Positions 1-6,826 of a stretch of 64,000 nt of DNA are shown here, piece by piece; within the stretch, counting starts at the first letter, position 1, and each line of letters begins with the position of its first letter. Where the stretch lies: the NCBI GenBank assembly GCA_944322965.1, contig CALUQR010000007.1:1-64000 (forward strand), in the 5' to 3' direction. The position numbers and the translations under genes were made by a program. Source of the stretch: Vulcanimicrobiota bacterium. Lineage in GTDB: Bacteria; Vulcanimicrobiota; Xenobia; Xenobiales; Xenobiaceae. The notes below the pieces were generated by a model, which was given only the letters and a program-made list of their open reading frames with translations, did no database searches and had not been told where the DNA came from.

Positions 1-66
1 GAAAGAGCCGCTTAATTCCGCATTACGCATTGCGCATTCCGAATTAGACTAAAGGCAGTGAAACTG

Positions 67-125
67 CCAGCGATTTTTCCGTGTGCCCAGCTATTCTCGG
101 ATCTGCCAAGTCACTAACAAGCAGC
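67..125 (+). repeat. Dispersed ~58-bp module, copy 1
   Basis: This segment starts with CCAGCGATTTTT and contains CAGCTATTCTCGGATCTGCC followed by a CAAG-x2-ACTAACAAGC end. Related copies are at 383-442, 1731-1788 and (3' half only) 1831-1868. Each copy is followed, at once or after a short spacer, by a heptad run and a GC-rich hairpin, so module, heptads and hairpin look like parts of one composite element. No coding capacity is evident. Confidence 0.7.
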
Positions 126-196
126 AATTTAAGCTGCCGCCCTCAGGCGGCGCCCTACTTCCCTAATTCCGAATTATGAATTAAGCATTCCGCATT

Positions 197-221
197 GCTA
201 GCTGCCGTTCCGGCGGCTAGC
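197..221. repeat. REP-like hairpin, copy 1
   Basis: GCTAGCTGCCG, a TTC loop, then CGGCGGCTAGC: an 11-bp stem with one non-Watson-Crick G:T pair. It directly abuts a five-unit heptad run. Equivalent hairpins lie at 479-503 (perfect stem) and 1905-1929. There is no adjacent U-tract, so it is not an ordinary terminator. Confidence 0.8.
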
Positions 222-382
222 GCATTCCGAACTACGCATTTCGCATTCAGAATTAGATTTGGCGCGCCGCGGTCCAATTGGGCAGACGTCCTAAATACCT
301 CCACGAGAGAACAGAACACAAATCTAAGACCTGGGCGTTAGCACCAAAGCGTTAGGCCAAAGCCCTCAAAAGGCGGCGAAGC

Positions 383-442
383 AGCAACGATTCTCCCATA
401 GGCTCAGCTATTCCCGGATCTGCCAAGCCATTAACAATAGCC
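383..442 (+). repeat. Dispersed ~58-bp module, copy 2
   Basis: Aligned with 67-125 by eye: CAACGATTCT, then CAGCTATTCCCGGATCTGCC, then CAAGCCATTAACAA. It is followed immediately by the heptad run at 448-482 and the hairpin at 479-503, the order also seen in the 1831-1929 copy. Confidence 0.7.
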
Positions 443-447
443 ACCTA

Positions 448-540
448 ATTCCGAATTATGAATTAAGCATTCCGCATTGCTAGCCGCCGTCCCGGCGGCT
501 AGCGAACTCCGCATTACGCATTCCGAACTCCGAATTAATT
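448..540 (+). repeat. Heptad tandem run with internal hairpin, copy 2
   Basis: Five in-register 7-mers (ATTCCGA, ATTATGA, ATTAAGC, ATTCCGC, ATTGCTA) lead into a perfect 11-bp hairpin at 479-503 (GCTAGCCGCCG, TCC loop, CGGCGGCTAGC). A second run follows (ACTCCGC, ATTACGC, ATTCCGA, ACTCCGA, ATTAATT). The first run plus hairpin nearly duplicates 166-221. Confidence 0.85.
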
Positions 541-555
541 TAATTCCGCCTTCCG

Positions 556-588
556 AATTATTCCGGCGGTTTGGCCGCCGGAATAATT
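556..588. repeat. Perfect 14-bp hairpin at the 3' end of the first acetyltransferase gene
   Basis: AATTATTCCGGCGG and its exact complement CCGCCGGAATAATT are separated by a 5-nt loop. The hairpin covers the stop codon and last codons of the minus-strand acetyltransferase gene, so the final residues of that protein are written in repeat-like DNA. It lacks a good U-tract after the stem, so terminator function is uncertain. Confidence 0.7.
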
Positions 589-1061
589 CCAAGTTGTTTT
601 AATGTGTCTCCGGCGATGCGATAAACTGTCCAGTCCGACATAGGTTCTGCTCCTAGGGAAAGGTAGAAGTCAATGCTCGATTTATTCCAGTCAAGACACC
701 ACCATTCCAAGCGTCCACAGCCGCGCTCTAGGGCAATAGACGCCAACTTTTTCAGAAGCGCTTTACCATATCCTTTACCGCGATGTTCAGGCTTGACATA
801 TAAGTCTTCTAGATAAATACCTGCCCGTCCCAGAAATGTAGAAAAATTATGAAAAAACAGTGCGAATCCGATTTCTCTTCCGTTTTCAATTGCGAAAATT
901 ACTTCCGCTTTTTGTTTCTCAAAAATCCATGTTTCAAGCGTAGCCTCATCAGCAACTACTTCGTCTAACAATTTTTCGTGATCTGCAAGTTCCTTTATAA
1001 ATTGGAGGATTAAAGCGGTATCTTTACGTTCCGCATATCTAAACGTTAAGTTGTTAACCAT
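558..1061 (-). CDS. GNAT acetyltransferase of the diamine/spermidine acetyltransferase (SSAT-like) type
   Basis: The 167-residue protein is a single GNAT domain that would transfer acetyl from acetyl-CoA to an amine. The acetyl-CoA loop is seen as EHRGKGYG (about residues 91-98), preceded by YLEDLYV and followed by WNKSSIDFYLSLGA. This arrangement is typical of the SSAT/thialysine acetyltransferase branch, so a polyamine or related diamine is a reasonable but unproved substrate. It is the second gene of a two-gene minus-strand unit, 11 bp after the gene at 1073-1486. Its DNA is visibly more A+T-rich than the rest of the window and it is flanked by repeats on both sides, which fits acquisition by transfer. 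The last few residues (AAKPPE) are encoded in a hairpin and may be a late extension. The family call is firm and the substrate is tentative. Confidence 0.8.
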   Translation of the reverse strand: MVNNLTFRYAERKDTALILQFIKELADHEKLLDEVVADEATLETWIFEKQKAEVIFAIENGREIGFALFFHNFSTFLGRAGIYLEDLYVKPEHRGKGYGKALLKKLASIALERGCGRLEWWCLDWNKSSIDFYLSLGAEPMSDWTVYRIAGDTLKQLGIIPAAKPPE

Positions 1062-1072
1062 ACTTTGTAACT

Positions 1073-1486
1073 CTAAAAAAACTTGACGTAATAGTATTTG
1101 TCGAGAGCTGGATTTTGGGGATTGGGGCGCATAAACTCCAATTTAAAGCCCAACTTTTCGTAAAATCGGGGGGCTTGGAAGGCGTAGGTGCAGAGATTCA
1201 TATTGTGGAGTCCTGAGTCTCGGTAATGGTCTTCTACCGTTTGGATTAGCTGACTACCGATATTTTGGCCGCGATACTTTTCTAAGACTATCAACCTATC
1301 TATATAGAGCTCGTTAAAGATAGTCCAACCGTTAATAGCCCCTAGAATCTCCGTACCCTCCCGGGCCACGAAGGTAAAAGGATGGTGATTAAAGTCGACG
1401 ATCTGGGCCCGGCTAGTATGCTGAAGGAAAGCCCCGTCGATAAGTTTATCTAACTCTTTATTAGCTGCTACTCTTTCAATGACCAT
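1073..1486 (-). CDS. GNAT family N-acetyltransferase
   Basis: A small GNAT protein of 137 residues. The acetyl-CoA binding segment is YRGQNIGSQLI, and the C-terminal APRFYEKLGF motif is the usual GNAT beta-6/alpha-4 region. I chose the ATG at 1486 because AAGG lies about 8 bases upstream and the protein then begins MVIERVAANKE, a normal GNAT start; an in-frame ATG at 1522 would add 12 residues from repeat-like sequence. It is the upstream gene of a pair with the SSAT-like gene, and both sit in the repeat island. The acceptor substrate is not predictable. Confidence 0.75.
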   Translation of the reverse strand: MVIERVAANKELDKLIDGAFLQHTSRAQIVDFNHHPFTFVAREGTEILGAINGWTIFNELYIDRLIVLEKYRGQNIGSQLIQTVEDHYRDSGLHNMNLCTYAFQAPRFYEKLGFKLEFMRPNPQNPALDKYYYVKFF

Positions 1487-1520
1487 TTTAAACCTTATCT
1501 GGCGACTACGGCGCCAAAAC

Positions 1521-1553
1521 AATGCGGAATTCGTAATTCGAAATGCGCAATTA
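1521..1553 (-). repeat. Inverted heptad run
   Basis: The same 7-bp units appear here in the opposite orientation (TGCGGAAT, TCGTAAT, TCGAAAT, GCGCAAT). The acetyltransferase pair is therefore bracketed by heptad runs in inverted orientation: direct at 448-556 and inverted here. Confidence 0.7.
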
Positions 1554-1684
1554 GGGAGCGCGGCGAGAGGGGAAGGCGATGCCGTGAGGGAGGTCTCGGC
1601 AATGACCTTGGGGCGAGATGGCAGTGAGTTAGTTGCTGACAGGTTTCGAGGGTTGCTTGGCTAGGGGAAAATCGTTAGGGGCGT

Positions 1685-1703
1685 GCGGCGCGGAGCGCGC
1701 CGC
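1685..1703. repeat. GC-only 8-bp hairpin in gene-free stretch
   Basis: GCGGCGCG, GAG loop, CGCGCCGC forms a perfect stem-loop. It lies in the 1523-2013 stretch, which has no credible gene; the apparent short reading frames there have no homologue I recognise. There is no T-run. Confidence 0.5.
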
Positions 1704-1730
1704 GGCAGAACCGCGAGGAAGGCGAGGCCC

Positions 1731-1823
1731 CCAGCGATTTTGGCATAGATTCAGCTACTTTCAGATCCGCCAAGTTACTAGCAAGCAGAAACTTAATTCC
1801 GTACTCCGCATTCCGAATTAACC
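1731..1823 (+). repeat. Dispersed module copy 3 plus heptad run
   Basis: CCAGCGATTTT opens the module, with TCAGCTACTTTCAGATCCGC and CAAGTTACTAGCAAGC matching copies 1 and 2. It is followed by heptads ATTCCGT, ACTCCGC, ATTCCGA, ATTAACC (1796-1823). No hairpin follows directly; instead the partial copy 4 begins. Confidence 0.7.
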
Positions 1824-1830
1824 TTACGCC

Positions 1831-2030
1831 AAGTTACTTCCGGATCTGTCAAGCTACTAACAAGCGCCATCTAATTCCGAATTACGCATTAAGCATTCCG
1901 AATTGCTAGTCGCCGTCCCGGCGGCTAGCTCACTCCGAATTCCGCATTCCGCACTCCGAATTGCTATCCGCTACACAGGCGGCTAGCAATTCCGCATTCC
2001 GAATTACGAATTCCTAATTCCGAATTAAAT
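1831..2030 (+). repeat. Partial module copy 4, heptad runs and two hairpins
   Basis: The 3' half of the dispersed module (1831-1868) is followed by heptads at 1874-1908, a hairpin at 1905-1929 (GCTAGTCGCCG, TCC, CGGCGGCTAGC), heptads at 1932-1966, a decayed hairpin at 1961-1989 and heptads at 1989-2030. The last run enters the 3' end of the aldo/keto reductase gene and encodes its final residues. Confidence 0.8.
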
Positions 2031-2850
2031 TTAAAACGTGTTCCGTGCGGGAGGGTGGGGGGGCCAGGTAGTCGCCTTCGTTGAGGGTCGCTAGGGCTTG
2101 CATCTCCGACTCGTCTAATTGGAATCCGAAGAGATCGAAGTTCTCGGCCATGCGTTCGGGATGGGTAGATTTGGGGATGATCACTACTCCCAGCTGTAAG
2201 AGGTAGCGCAGCGCTATTTGGGAGACGGGGCGTCCGTGGCGTTGGGCTATTTGGTTGAGGAGGGGATTGGTAAAGAGATCTCGGCGCCCGCGGGCTAAGG
2301 GTCCCCAAGCTTCTGGTTGGACGCCGTAGCGGCGCATAGTCTCCATAGAGCTAGGCTGTTGTTGGAAGACGTGGAGTTCAATTTGATTGAGCGCCGGTTT
2401 CACTTGGGCGAAATGGCAAATATCTATGAGGCGGTCGGGATAGAAGTTGGAGACCCCCAGGGCCTTAACCGTACCCTCGCGGTAGGCCTCTTCTAAGGCC
2501 CGGTAGGCGCCATAGTAATCGCCATAGGGTTGATGGATTAAGAAGAGATCGATATAGTCGAGCCCCAACTTTTCTAAGGAGCTGGCGATGGCGGCGCGGG
2601 CTCGTTCGTAGCCGGACTCAGTAAACCAAAGTTTAGTAGTGAGAAAGATCTCCTGGCGGGGGAGGCCGCTATGGCGGATAGCTCGACCTACTCCCTCTTC
2701 GTTACCGTAGAACTGGGCGGTATCTAAGAGTCTATAACCTATCTCTAGCGCTTGATTGACACAGCGCTCCGTCTCCGGGACGGAGATTTGGTAGACCCCA
2801 AACCCCAACTGGGGCATCTTGATTCCGTTGTTTAAAGTTACGTACTCCAT
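2014..2850 (-). CDS. Aldo/keto reductase (2,5-diketo-D-gluconate reductase-like)
   Basis: An NADPH-dependent TIM-barrel reductase of 278 residues, the usual length. The catalytic tetrad is recognisable: Asp in LLDTAQFYGNE, the Tyr in the same segment, Lys in LTTKLW and His in LIHQP. GVSNF and the C-terminal PKSTHPERMAEN motif bind the cofactor phosphate. The family reduces aldehydes and ketones such as methylglyoxal or keto-sugars; the true substrate is not predictable. The start is followed by the standard YVTLNNGIKMPQLGFG opening. The last few codons lie in the heptad repeat. It is a single-gene unit, divergent from the M50 protease gene. Confidence 0.9.
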   Translation of the reverse strand: MEYVTLNNGIKMPQLGFGVYQISVPETERCVNQALEIGYRLLDTAQFYGNEEGVGRAIRHSGLPRQEIFLTTKLWFTESGYERARAAIASSLEKLGLDYIDLFLIHQPYGDYYGAYRALEEAYREGTVKALGVSNFYPDRLIDICHFAQVKPALNQIELHVFQQQPSSMETMRRYGVQPEAWGPLARGRRDLFTNPLLNQIAQRHGRPVSQIALRYLLQLGVVIIPKSTHPERMAENFDLFGFQLDESEMQALATLNEGDYLAPPPSRTEHVLNLIRN

Positions 2851-2998
2851 AGGTGGGGGCCTTTACGTCAGGACGGGCTACTTCCTGCTCTTGACTGGCA
2901 AATTGCACCTCTCATGGGGGTTAGAAGTGCGGGCGGGGAGGTAGGGCGCGCCTCTAAAAAAAGGCGGTCTGCCGGTAGTGTGGAAAGGGGAAGGCGGT

Positions 2999-3631
2999 AT
3001 GCTCGTCCTCAAGTTTATCTTCGCTGTCATCTCCATTTTGATAGGTTTTGCCTGTCACGAATACGCCCATGCGGCTGTAGCTTACCGTTTGGGTGATCCT
3101 ACCCCCAAATACGAAGGCCGCCTCACTTTGAACCCCATTAAGCATCTGGACTGGTTCGGCGCGGCCGTGTTGATGTTGACCCTCTTCTTTACGGGTGGGC
3201 GTTGCGTCGTAGGGTGGGGTAAGCCGGTTGCTATCAATACCGAGTCGCTCAACGATCCCATAGTAGACGGCGGGGTCTGTTCCTTTGCCGGTCCCTTCGC
3301 CAATTTCCTCATCGTCCTCATAGCCGGTCTGCCGGTTAAGTTCGGGTTGGTTCCCATCCCCCTCTTAGAGGACTTCCTGACCATCTTAGCTAGCGTCAAC
3401 TTGGCGCTCTTTATCTTCAATATGTTGCCCTTCCCCCCCTTAGATGGTTGGAAGTTCTTGCAAGTCTTCGTACCGCGCAATTGGGCCTACACTATGCGGG
3501 AGTGGGAGATCAATATCGGTTCTACCCCCCTCTACTGTCTGATGGCCTTGATAGTCGTCTTAGGTCCCATGGTTATAGGGCCCTTGTATGCGCAACTATT
3601 GGGCTTCTTTGTAGGTCGACTGCCCCAGTGA
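2999..3631 (+). CDS. M50-family (site-2-type) membrane metalloprotease
   Basis: A multi-pass membrane zinc protease of about 210 residues. HEYAH at residues 20-24 lies in the first membrane helix, as expected for HExxH of site-2 proteases, and the third zinc ligand is the Asp of FPPLDGW near residue 150. An NP-loop (LNPIKHLDWFG) is also visible. These compact M50B proteins lack a PDZ domain; their substrates are usually unknown. I start at 2999 because a purine-rich SD (GGGGAAGGCGGT) precedes it; an ATG 21 bases upstream is possible. The gene overlaps scpA by GTGA, and scpA-scpB next to an M50 gene is a common bacterial arrangement. Confidence 0.85.
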   Translation: MLVLKFIFAVISILIGFACHEYAHAAVAYRLGDPTPKYEGRLTLNPIKHLDWFGAAVLMLTLFFTGGRCVVGWGKPVAINTESLNDPIVDGGVCSFAGPFANFLIVLIAGLPVKFGLVPIPLLEDFLTILASVNLALFIFNMLPFPPLDGWKFLQVFVPRNWAYTMREWEINIGSTPLYCLMALIVVLGPMVIGPLYAQLLGFFVGRLPQ

Positions 3632-4428
3632 CTTTGAATAGGGTGAATTCCCCTCTCAAGACCGCCAATTCTGAGTATCGCGTCCAGCTCAAGGAGTTTG
3701 AGGGACCTCTCGATCTCTTGCTCTATCTAGTGCGGGAGGCCCAGTTAGATATTACGGAGATCTCCTTAGCGACGGTCGCCCAGCAGTATTTCGAATACTT
3801 AGAGTGTATGCAGAGTCTCAATATTGAGATCGAGAGCTCTTACATTGTGGTCTTAGCCCAGCTGGTGGAGTTGAAGTCGCGCCTCCTCTTGCCGCAAGGG
3901 TGCGAGGAGGAAGAGCCCGTATGGGATACGAGCGACCTCTTAGATCCCCAAGCGGCCAGCGAGTTGGAAGAGGGGAGCGCTTCCCTAGTGAAGCGCCTCA
4001 GTCTCTACGCCTTAGTCAAGGAGGCTTCCGATTGGCTGGGTAATCGGGAGGAGCTGACTTTAGCCCGTTACGTGCGCCCCCAAGGTCCAGAGGCCGATCT
4101 CACTCTCCCTTTAGAGTTGCAAGTCTCTTTGGAGGCTCTGGCCTCCGCCTTCCAGCGCCTCAATAAGTTGGGGGCTAACGCTCTGCGGCCGGTCAAGTTA
4201 GAGCGGGTGCGCCTTTCAGTAGCGGAGCGGGTCCAGCAATTGCGCCAGGAGTTGCAACCGGGTCGCCAGTATCCTTTCCTGGAGCTTTTGGGCCCTGAGC
4301 CTAGTAGAGCCTACTTAGTAGTCACCTTCCTAGCCCTTTTAGAGATGGTCAAAGAGGCTTTATTAGCCTTACATCAGGTCGCTCCCGACCGTTTAGAATT
4401 GGAGTTACTAGTCCCATGTCCCCCATGA
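3628..4428 (+). CDS. scpA: Segregation and condensation protein A
   Basis: ScpA is the kleisin that bridges the two Smc heads in the bacterial condensin complex, acting on the nucleoid. The N-terminal signature FEGPLDLLLYLVREAQLDI is at about residues 19-38, and the middle contains the LVELKSRLLLP segment. The C-terminal winged-helix part is seen in the last 60 residues (FLALLEMVKEALLALHQ). The start is a GTG at 3628 that overlaps the TGA of the M50 gene (GTGA), giving 266 residues, typical for the family; an ATG-initiated frame extending upstream to 3448 would lie mostly inside the M50 gene. It overlaps scpB by 13 bases. No smc gene is in the window. Confidence 0.93.
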   Translation: MTLNRVNSPLKTANSEYRVQLKEFEGPLDLLLYLVREAQLDITEISLATVAQQYFEYLECMQSLNIEIESSYIVVLAQLVELKSRLLLPQGCEEEEPVWDTSDLLDPQAASELEEGSASLVKRLSLYALVKEASDWLGNREELTLARYVRPQGPEADLTLPLELQVSLEALASAFQRLNKLGANALRPVKLERVRLSVAERVQQLRQELQPGRQYPFLELLGPEPSRAYLVVTFLALLEMVKEALLALHQVAPDRLELELLVPCPP

Positions 4429-5054
4429 ATTCTCTAGCTAGCGCCGACGCTTTAGAGGTTAGGCGCGAGTTGGCCCAGCTGGGTCCCGCCCAGCGCTTGG
4501 CCATTTTGGAAGGGGTCCTCTTTATGGCTTCCGGCCCTTTAAAATTGGAAGACCTCAAAGAGGCGCTCGGTTGGCCCTCAGCCTTAATCCACCAAGATCT
4601 AAAGGCTCTAGCCGACAATCTGCAGGGACGCGGGATAGAGTTAGTCCACTCAGGGGGCGCCTGGCGCCTCTCCACCGCGCCCCCTATCGCCCCGTGGATC
4701 GAGCGCTTTTTAAGGTGCGAGCAGCGCAAGCGCCTCTCTAAGGCCCAATTGGAGACTTTGGCCATAGTCGCTTACCGCCAACCGGTGACTCGGGCGGAGA
4801 TCGAAGTCTACCGCGGGGCGCGCAGCGACCGCCCTCTAAGCCAGTTAGAAGATCTCAACTTAGTTAAGAGCGTAGGTCGGGCCCCCGTTCCGGGCCATCC
4901 CATCCAGTATGGCACTACCGGCGATTTCTTGCGCTATTTTGGGCTCAATAACCTAGCCCAACTGCCGGAGATCTCGCTAGAGGCTGAGATCTTCCGGCGC
5001 CTGCAAGTAGCCGCCCCCGGCAATCCCCCCGTCTTGAAGCCTAGCTCCAATTGA
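4416..5054 (+). CDS. scpB: Segregation and condensation protein B
   Basis: ScpB dimers bind ScpA and help regulate Smc ATPase activity in chromosome condensation. The family hallmark LSKAQLETLAIVAYRQPVTR is present near residue 108, followed by AEIEVYRGARSDRPLSQLEDLNLVKSVGR and the YGTTGDFLRYFGL C-terminal motif. The protein has two winged-helix domains and is 212 residues long, normal for ScpB. It overlaps the end of scpA by 13 bases, so translation is probably coupled. It ends 6 bases before the convergent sirtuin gene with no terminator between. Confidence 0.95.
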   Translation: MSPMNSLASADALEVRRELAQLGPAQRLAILEGVLFMASGPLKLEDLKEALGWPSALIHQDLKALADNLQGRGIELVHSGGAWRLSTAPPIAPWIERFLRCEQRKRLSKAQLETLAIVAYRQPVTRAEIEVYRGARSDRPLSQLEDLNLVKSVGRAPVPGHPIQYGTTGDFLRYFGLNNLAQLPEISLEAEIFRRLQVAAPGNPPVLKPSSN

Positions 5055-5060
5055 GAGCTC

Positions 5061-5771
5061 TTAGCTATAATCGAAGAGCTGGGGCAAGATCTCCTCGGCC
5101 TTCCCATTAATCTGGATACAGGGGAAATGGTAGGGCAAGGGCTCCAGGTTGACGACGGCGATCTTAGCGCCCGCCCGTTGGGCGTTGTAGATAAAACCGG
5201 CGGCCGGGAAGACGATCCCTGAGGTCCCTACTACTAGGAAGAGGTCGGCCTGTTCCAAAAGTTGGGCGGTCTCTTGGATGATCTGGGAGTCGAGCGACTC
5301 TTCAAAGAGCACAATATCGTAGCGCAGAGGGGCTCCGCACTTCTTACAGTAGTGGAAAGCTATCTCCTTATCGGGGAAGGGGGGACTGCAATAGCGAGTA
5401 CATTGGGAACGATGGATAGAACCGTGCAACTCTAAGACATTCTTGCTGCCCGCTTTCTGGTGGAGCCCATCGATATTCTGGGTTAGGATCCAGGTGTTGG
5501 GGTTGTGCTTTTCCAACTCGGCTAAGGCCAAGTGGGCGGCGTTGGGAGGTACTGAGTCCGATTTCTGACGTACGAAGGCGAAAGCGTCCCAAACCTTCTT
5601 AGGATTCAACTTGAGGGCGGTGGCGGTAGCGCACTCCTCAATATCTTTCTCCGTCCACAGGCCGCCCGGCCCGCGGAAGGGAGCGATCCCTGAGGCCACC
5701 GAAATGCCCGCCCCCGTCAAGACGACTATGTTGCGGTAATCTCTAACCCTCAGAGGGGTAATCTTGGACAT
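5061..5771 (-). CDS. cobB: Sir2-family NAD-dependent protein deacylase
   Basis: A sirtuin of 236 residues that removes acyl groups from lysines using NAD+. The Rossmann signature is VVLTGAGISVASGIAPFRG (about residues 17-35), with TQNIDGLHQKAG and the catalytic His in ELHGSIH near residue 115. Zinc ligands are CTRYC and CKKCG, an unusual CxxxC spacing for the first pair. The segment VWDAFAFVRQ lies where SIRT5-like desuccinylases carry a Tyr and Arg; the Tyr position appears to be Phe here, so acyl specificity is uncertain. It is divergent from dus and tail-to-tail with scpB. Confidence 0.92.
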   Translation of the reverse strand: MSKITPLRVRDYRNIVVLTGAGISVASGIAPFRGPGGLWTEKDIEECATATALKLNPKKVWDAFAFVRQKSDSVPPNAAHLALAELEKHNPNTWILTQNIDGLHQKAGSKNVLELHGSIHRSQCTRYCSPPFPDKEIAFHYCKKCGAPLRYDIVLFEESLDSQIIQETAQLLEQADLFLVVGTSGIVFPAAGFIYNAQRAGAKIAVVNLEPLPYHFPCIQINGKAEEILPQLFDYS

Positions 5772-5863
5772 ATCTCATCCATCCTTCCTAGAGGCAATCG
5801 AGTCCCACTTCCGTCAAGCTAGCTCAATCCCTACTCTTTTATAAAGAAAATGCAAAGATAATT

Positions 5864-6826
5864 ATGGAAAATTGCGACTCCCAACCCCAATTTTGGTTGG
5901 CCCCTCTAGCTGGTTTAAATGATCTGCCCTTCCGTTTGTTGTGCGCTCGTTTCGGGGCTCTGGGGTGCCACTGGGCGCCTATGATCTGCGCCCAGGCTCT
6001 CATGCATCCCGCCAGCCGTCTCCAGACGCTCAAGCTCTTAGAGTGGCTCCCTGAGCAGGAGCGCGCTCTCCAGCTATTCGGTCCTAATCCGCAAATAGTG
6101 GGGGCCGCTTTAGAAGTAGCTTGGGAGTTGGGGGTTAGGGAAGTCAACTTTAATTTGGGCTGCCAGGTCCCTAAGGTTACTAAGGGGGGCAGCGGGGCTA
6201 TCCTCTTGCGCGACTTGCCCCAAGTTTACGCTATCTTAGAGGCTATGAAGCGCTCTTATCCCCAGCTCCATTTGAGCCTTAAGTTGCGTTTAGGTTGGGA
6301 TAATTACGCTCTCACCCCTCTTTTGCGGGAGGCCTCTAATTTGGGGGTAGAGCGGGTCTTCGTCCATGGCCGTTTGGGGACGGATGGCTTTGGGGGCGAT
6401 CTGCGCTGGGATCTTTTGGACCGGGCAGCGCAAGAGAGTTCGGTCCCCTTTTACGCTAATGGGGGAGTTACCGACTGGGAGAGCGCCCAGCGCCTCTTGG
6501 CTTTGCCCCGCTGTCAGGGGGTGATGATCGGGAGGGGCGCTTTGGGGCGGGCCGATATCTTTGCCTATTTGCAGGCTAAAGCGCGGGGCGAGGAGTTACA
6601 AGATTCTACCTGGTCGGGGAGTCCCGCCCAGCGTCGGCAGCGCCAATTAGAGCTCTTAAAGGAGCATCTAGAGCTAGTCGAGAGGTATGGACGGGGGCCC
6701 GAAAGGGAGCGTATGCACAAGTTGCGCCGCCACTTAGCAGCTTATGAGCTCTTGGGGCCCGAGCGCTTGCAATTAGCTAGCTTTAGAGCTTTAAGAGACC
6801 TAATCGCCAGGAGCGAGCAAAGTTAG
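5864..6826 (+). CDS. dus: tRNA-dihydrouridine synthase
   Basis: An FMN-dependent enzyme that reduces uridine to dihydrouridine in tRNA. The N-terminal TIM barrel opens with WLAPLAGLNDLPFR; the catalytic Cys is in FNLGCQVPKVTKGGSGA near residue 100 and is followed by the usual KLRLGWDN and VHGR motifs (the His stacks on FMN). GVMIGRGALGRADIF near residue 220 is the phosphate-binding end of the barrel, and the helical tRNA-binding domain follows. Which uridine is modified cannot be told. Its last 44 bases overlap the 3' end of the convergent amine-oxidase-like gene. Confidence 0.92.
   Translation: MENCDSQPQFWLAPLAGLNDLPFRLLCARFGALGCHWAPMICAQALMHPASRLQTLKLLEWLPEQERALQLFGPNPQIVGAALEVAWELGVREVNFNLGCQVPKVTKGGSGAILLRDLPQVYAILEAMKRSYPQLHLSLKLRLGWDNYALTPLLREASNLGVERVFVHGRLGTDGFGGDLRWDLLDRAAQESSVPFYANGGVTDWESAQRLLALPRCQGVMIGRGALGRADIFAYLQAKARGEELQDSTWSGSPAQRRQRQLELLKEHLELVERYGRGPERERMHKLRRHLAAYELLGPERLQLASFRALRDLIARSEQS

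Larger units (their letters stand above)
1..557. repeat. Gene-free, repeat-built intergenic tract
   Basis: No credible gene is present in these 557 bases. The stretch is made of degenerate 7-bp tandem units of the form ATTCCGA/ATTACGC/ATTAAGC (runs at 15-49, 166-200, 224-258, 448-482, 506-540), each unit starting with ATT or ACT. The runs are interrupted by GC-rich hairpins (136-151, 197-221, 479-503) and by a longer dispersed module (67-125 and 383-442). The block at 166-221 recurs almost base for base at 448-503. A third copy lies at 1874-1929, so this is a repeat family rather than chance. Its function is unknown. Confidence 0.85.

Noticed and set aside
1-2030. CRISPR array
   Set aside because: Repeats are 7-bp tandem units with no unique spacers of constant length and no cas genes in the window.
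1964-2308. Pro/Arg-rich 114-residue reading frame on the minus strand
   Set aside because: It overlaps the aldo/keto reductase gene and repeat DNA and has low-complexity composition; it is a shadow.
3448-3627. Upstream extension of scpA to an ATG at 3448
   Set aside because: The extra residues lie inside the M50 gene in another frame and do not resemble ScpA; the GTG at 3628 overlapping the TGA is a typical coupled start.
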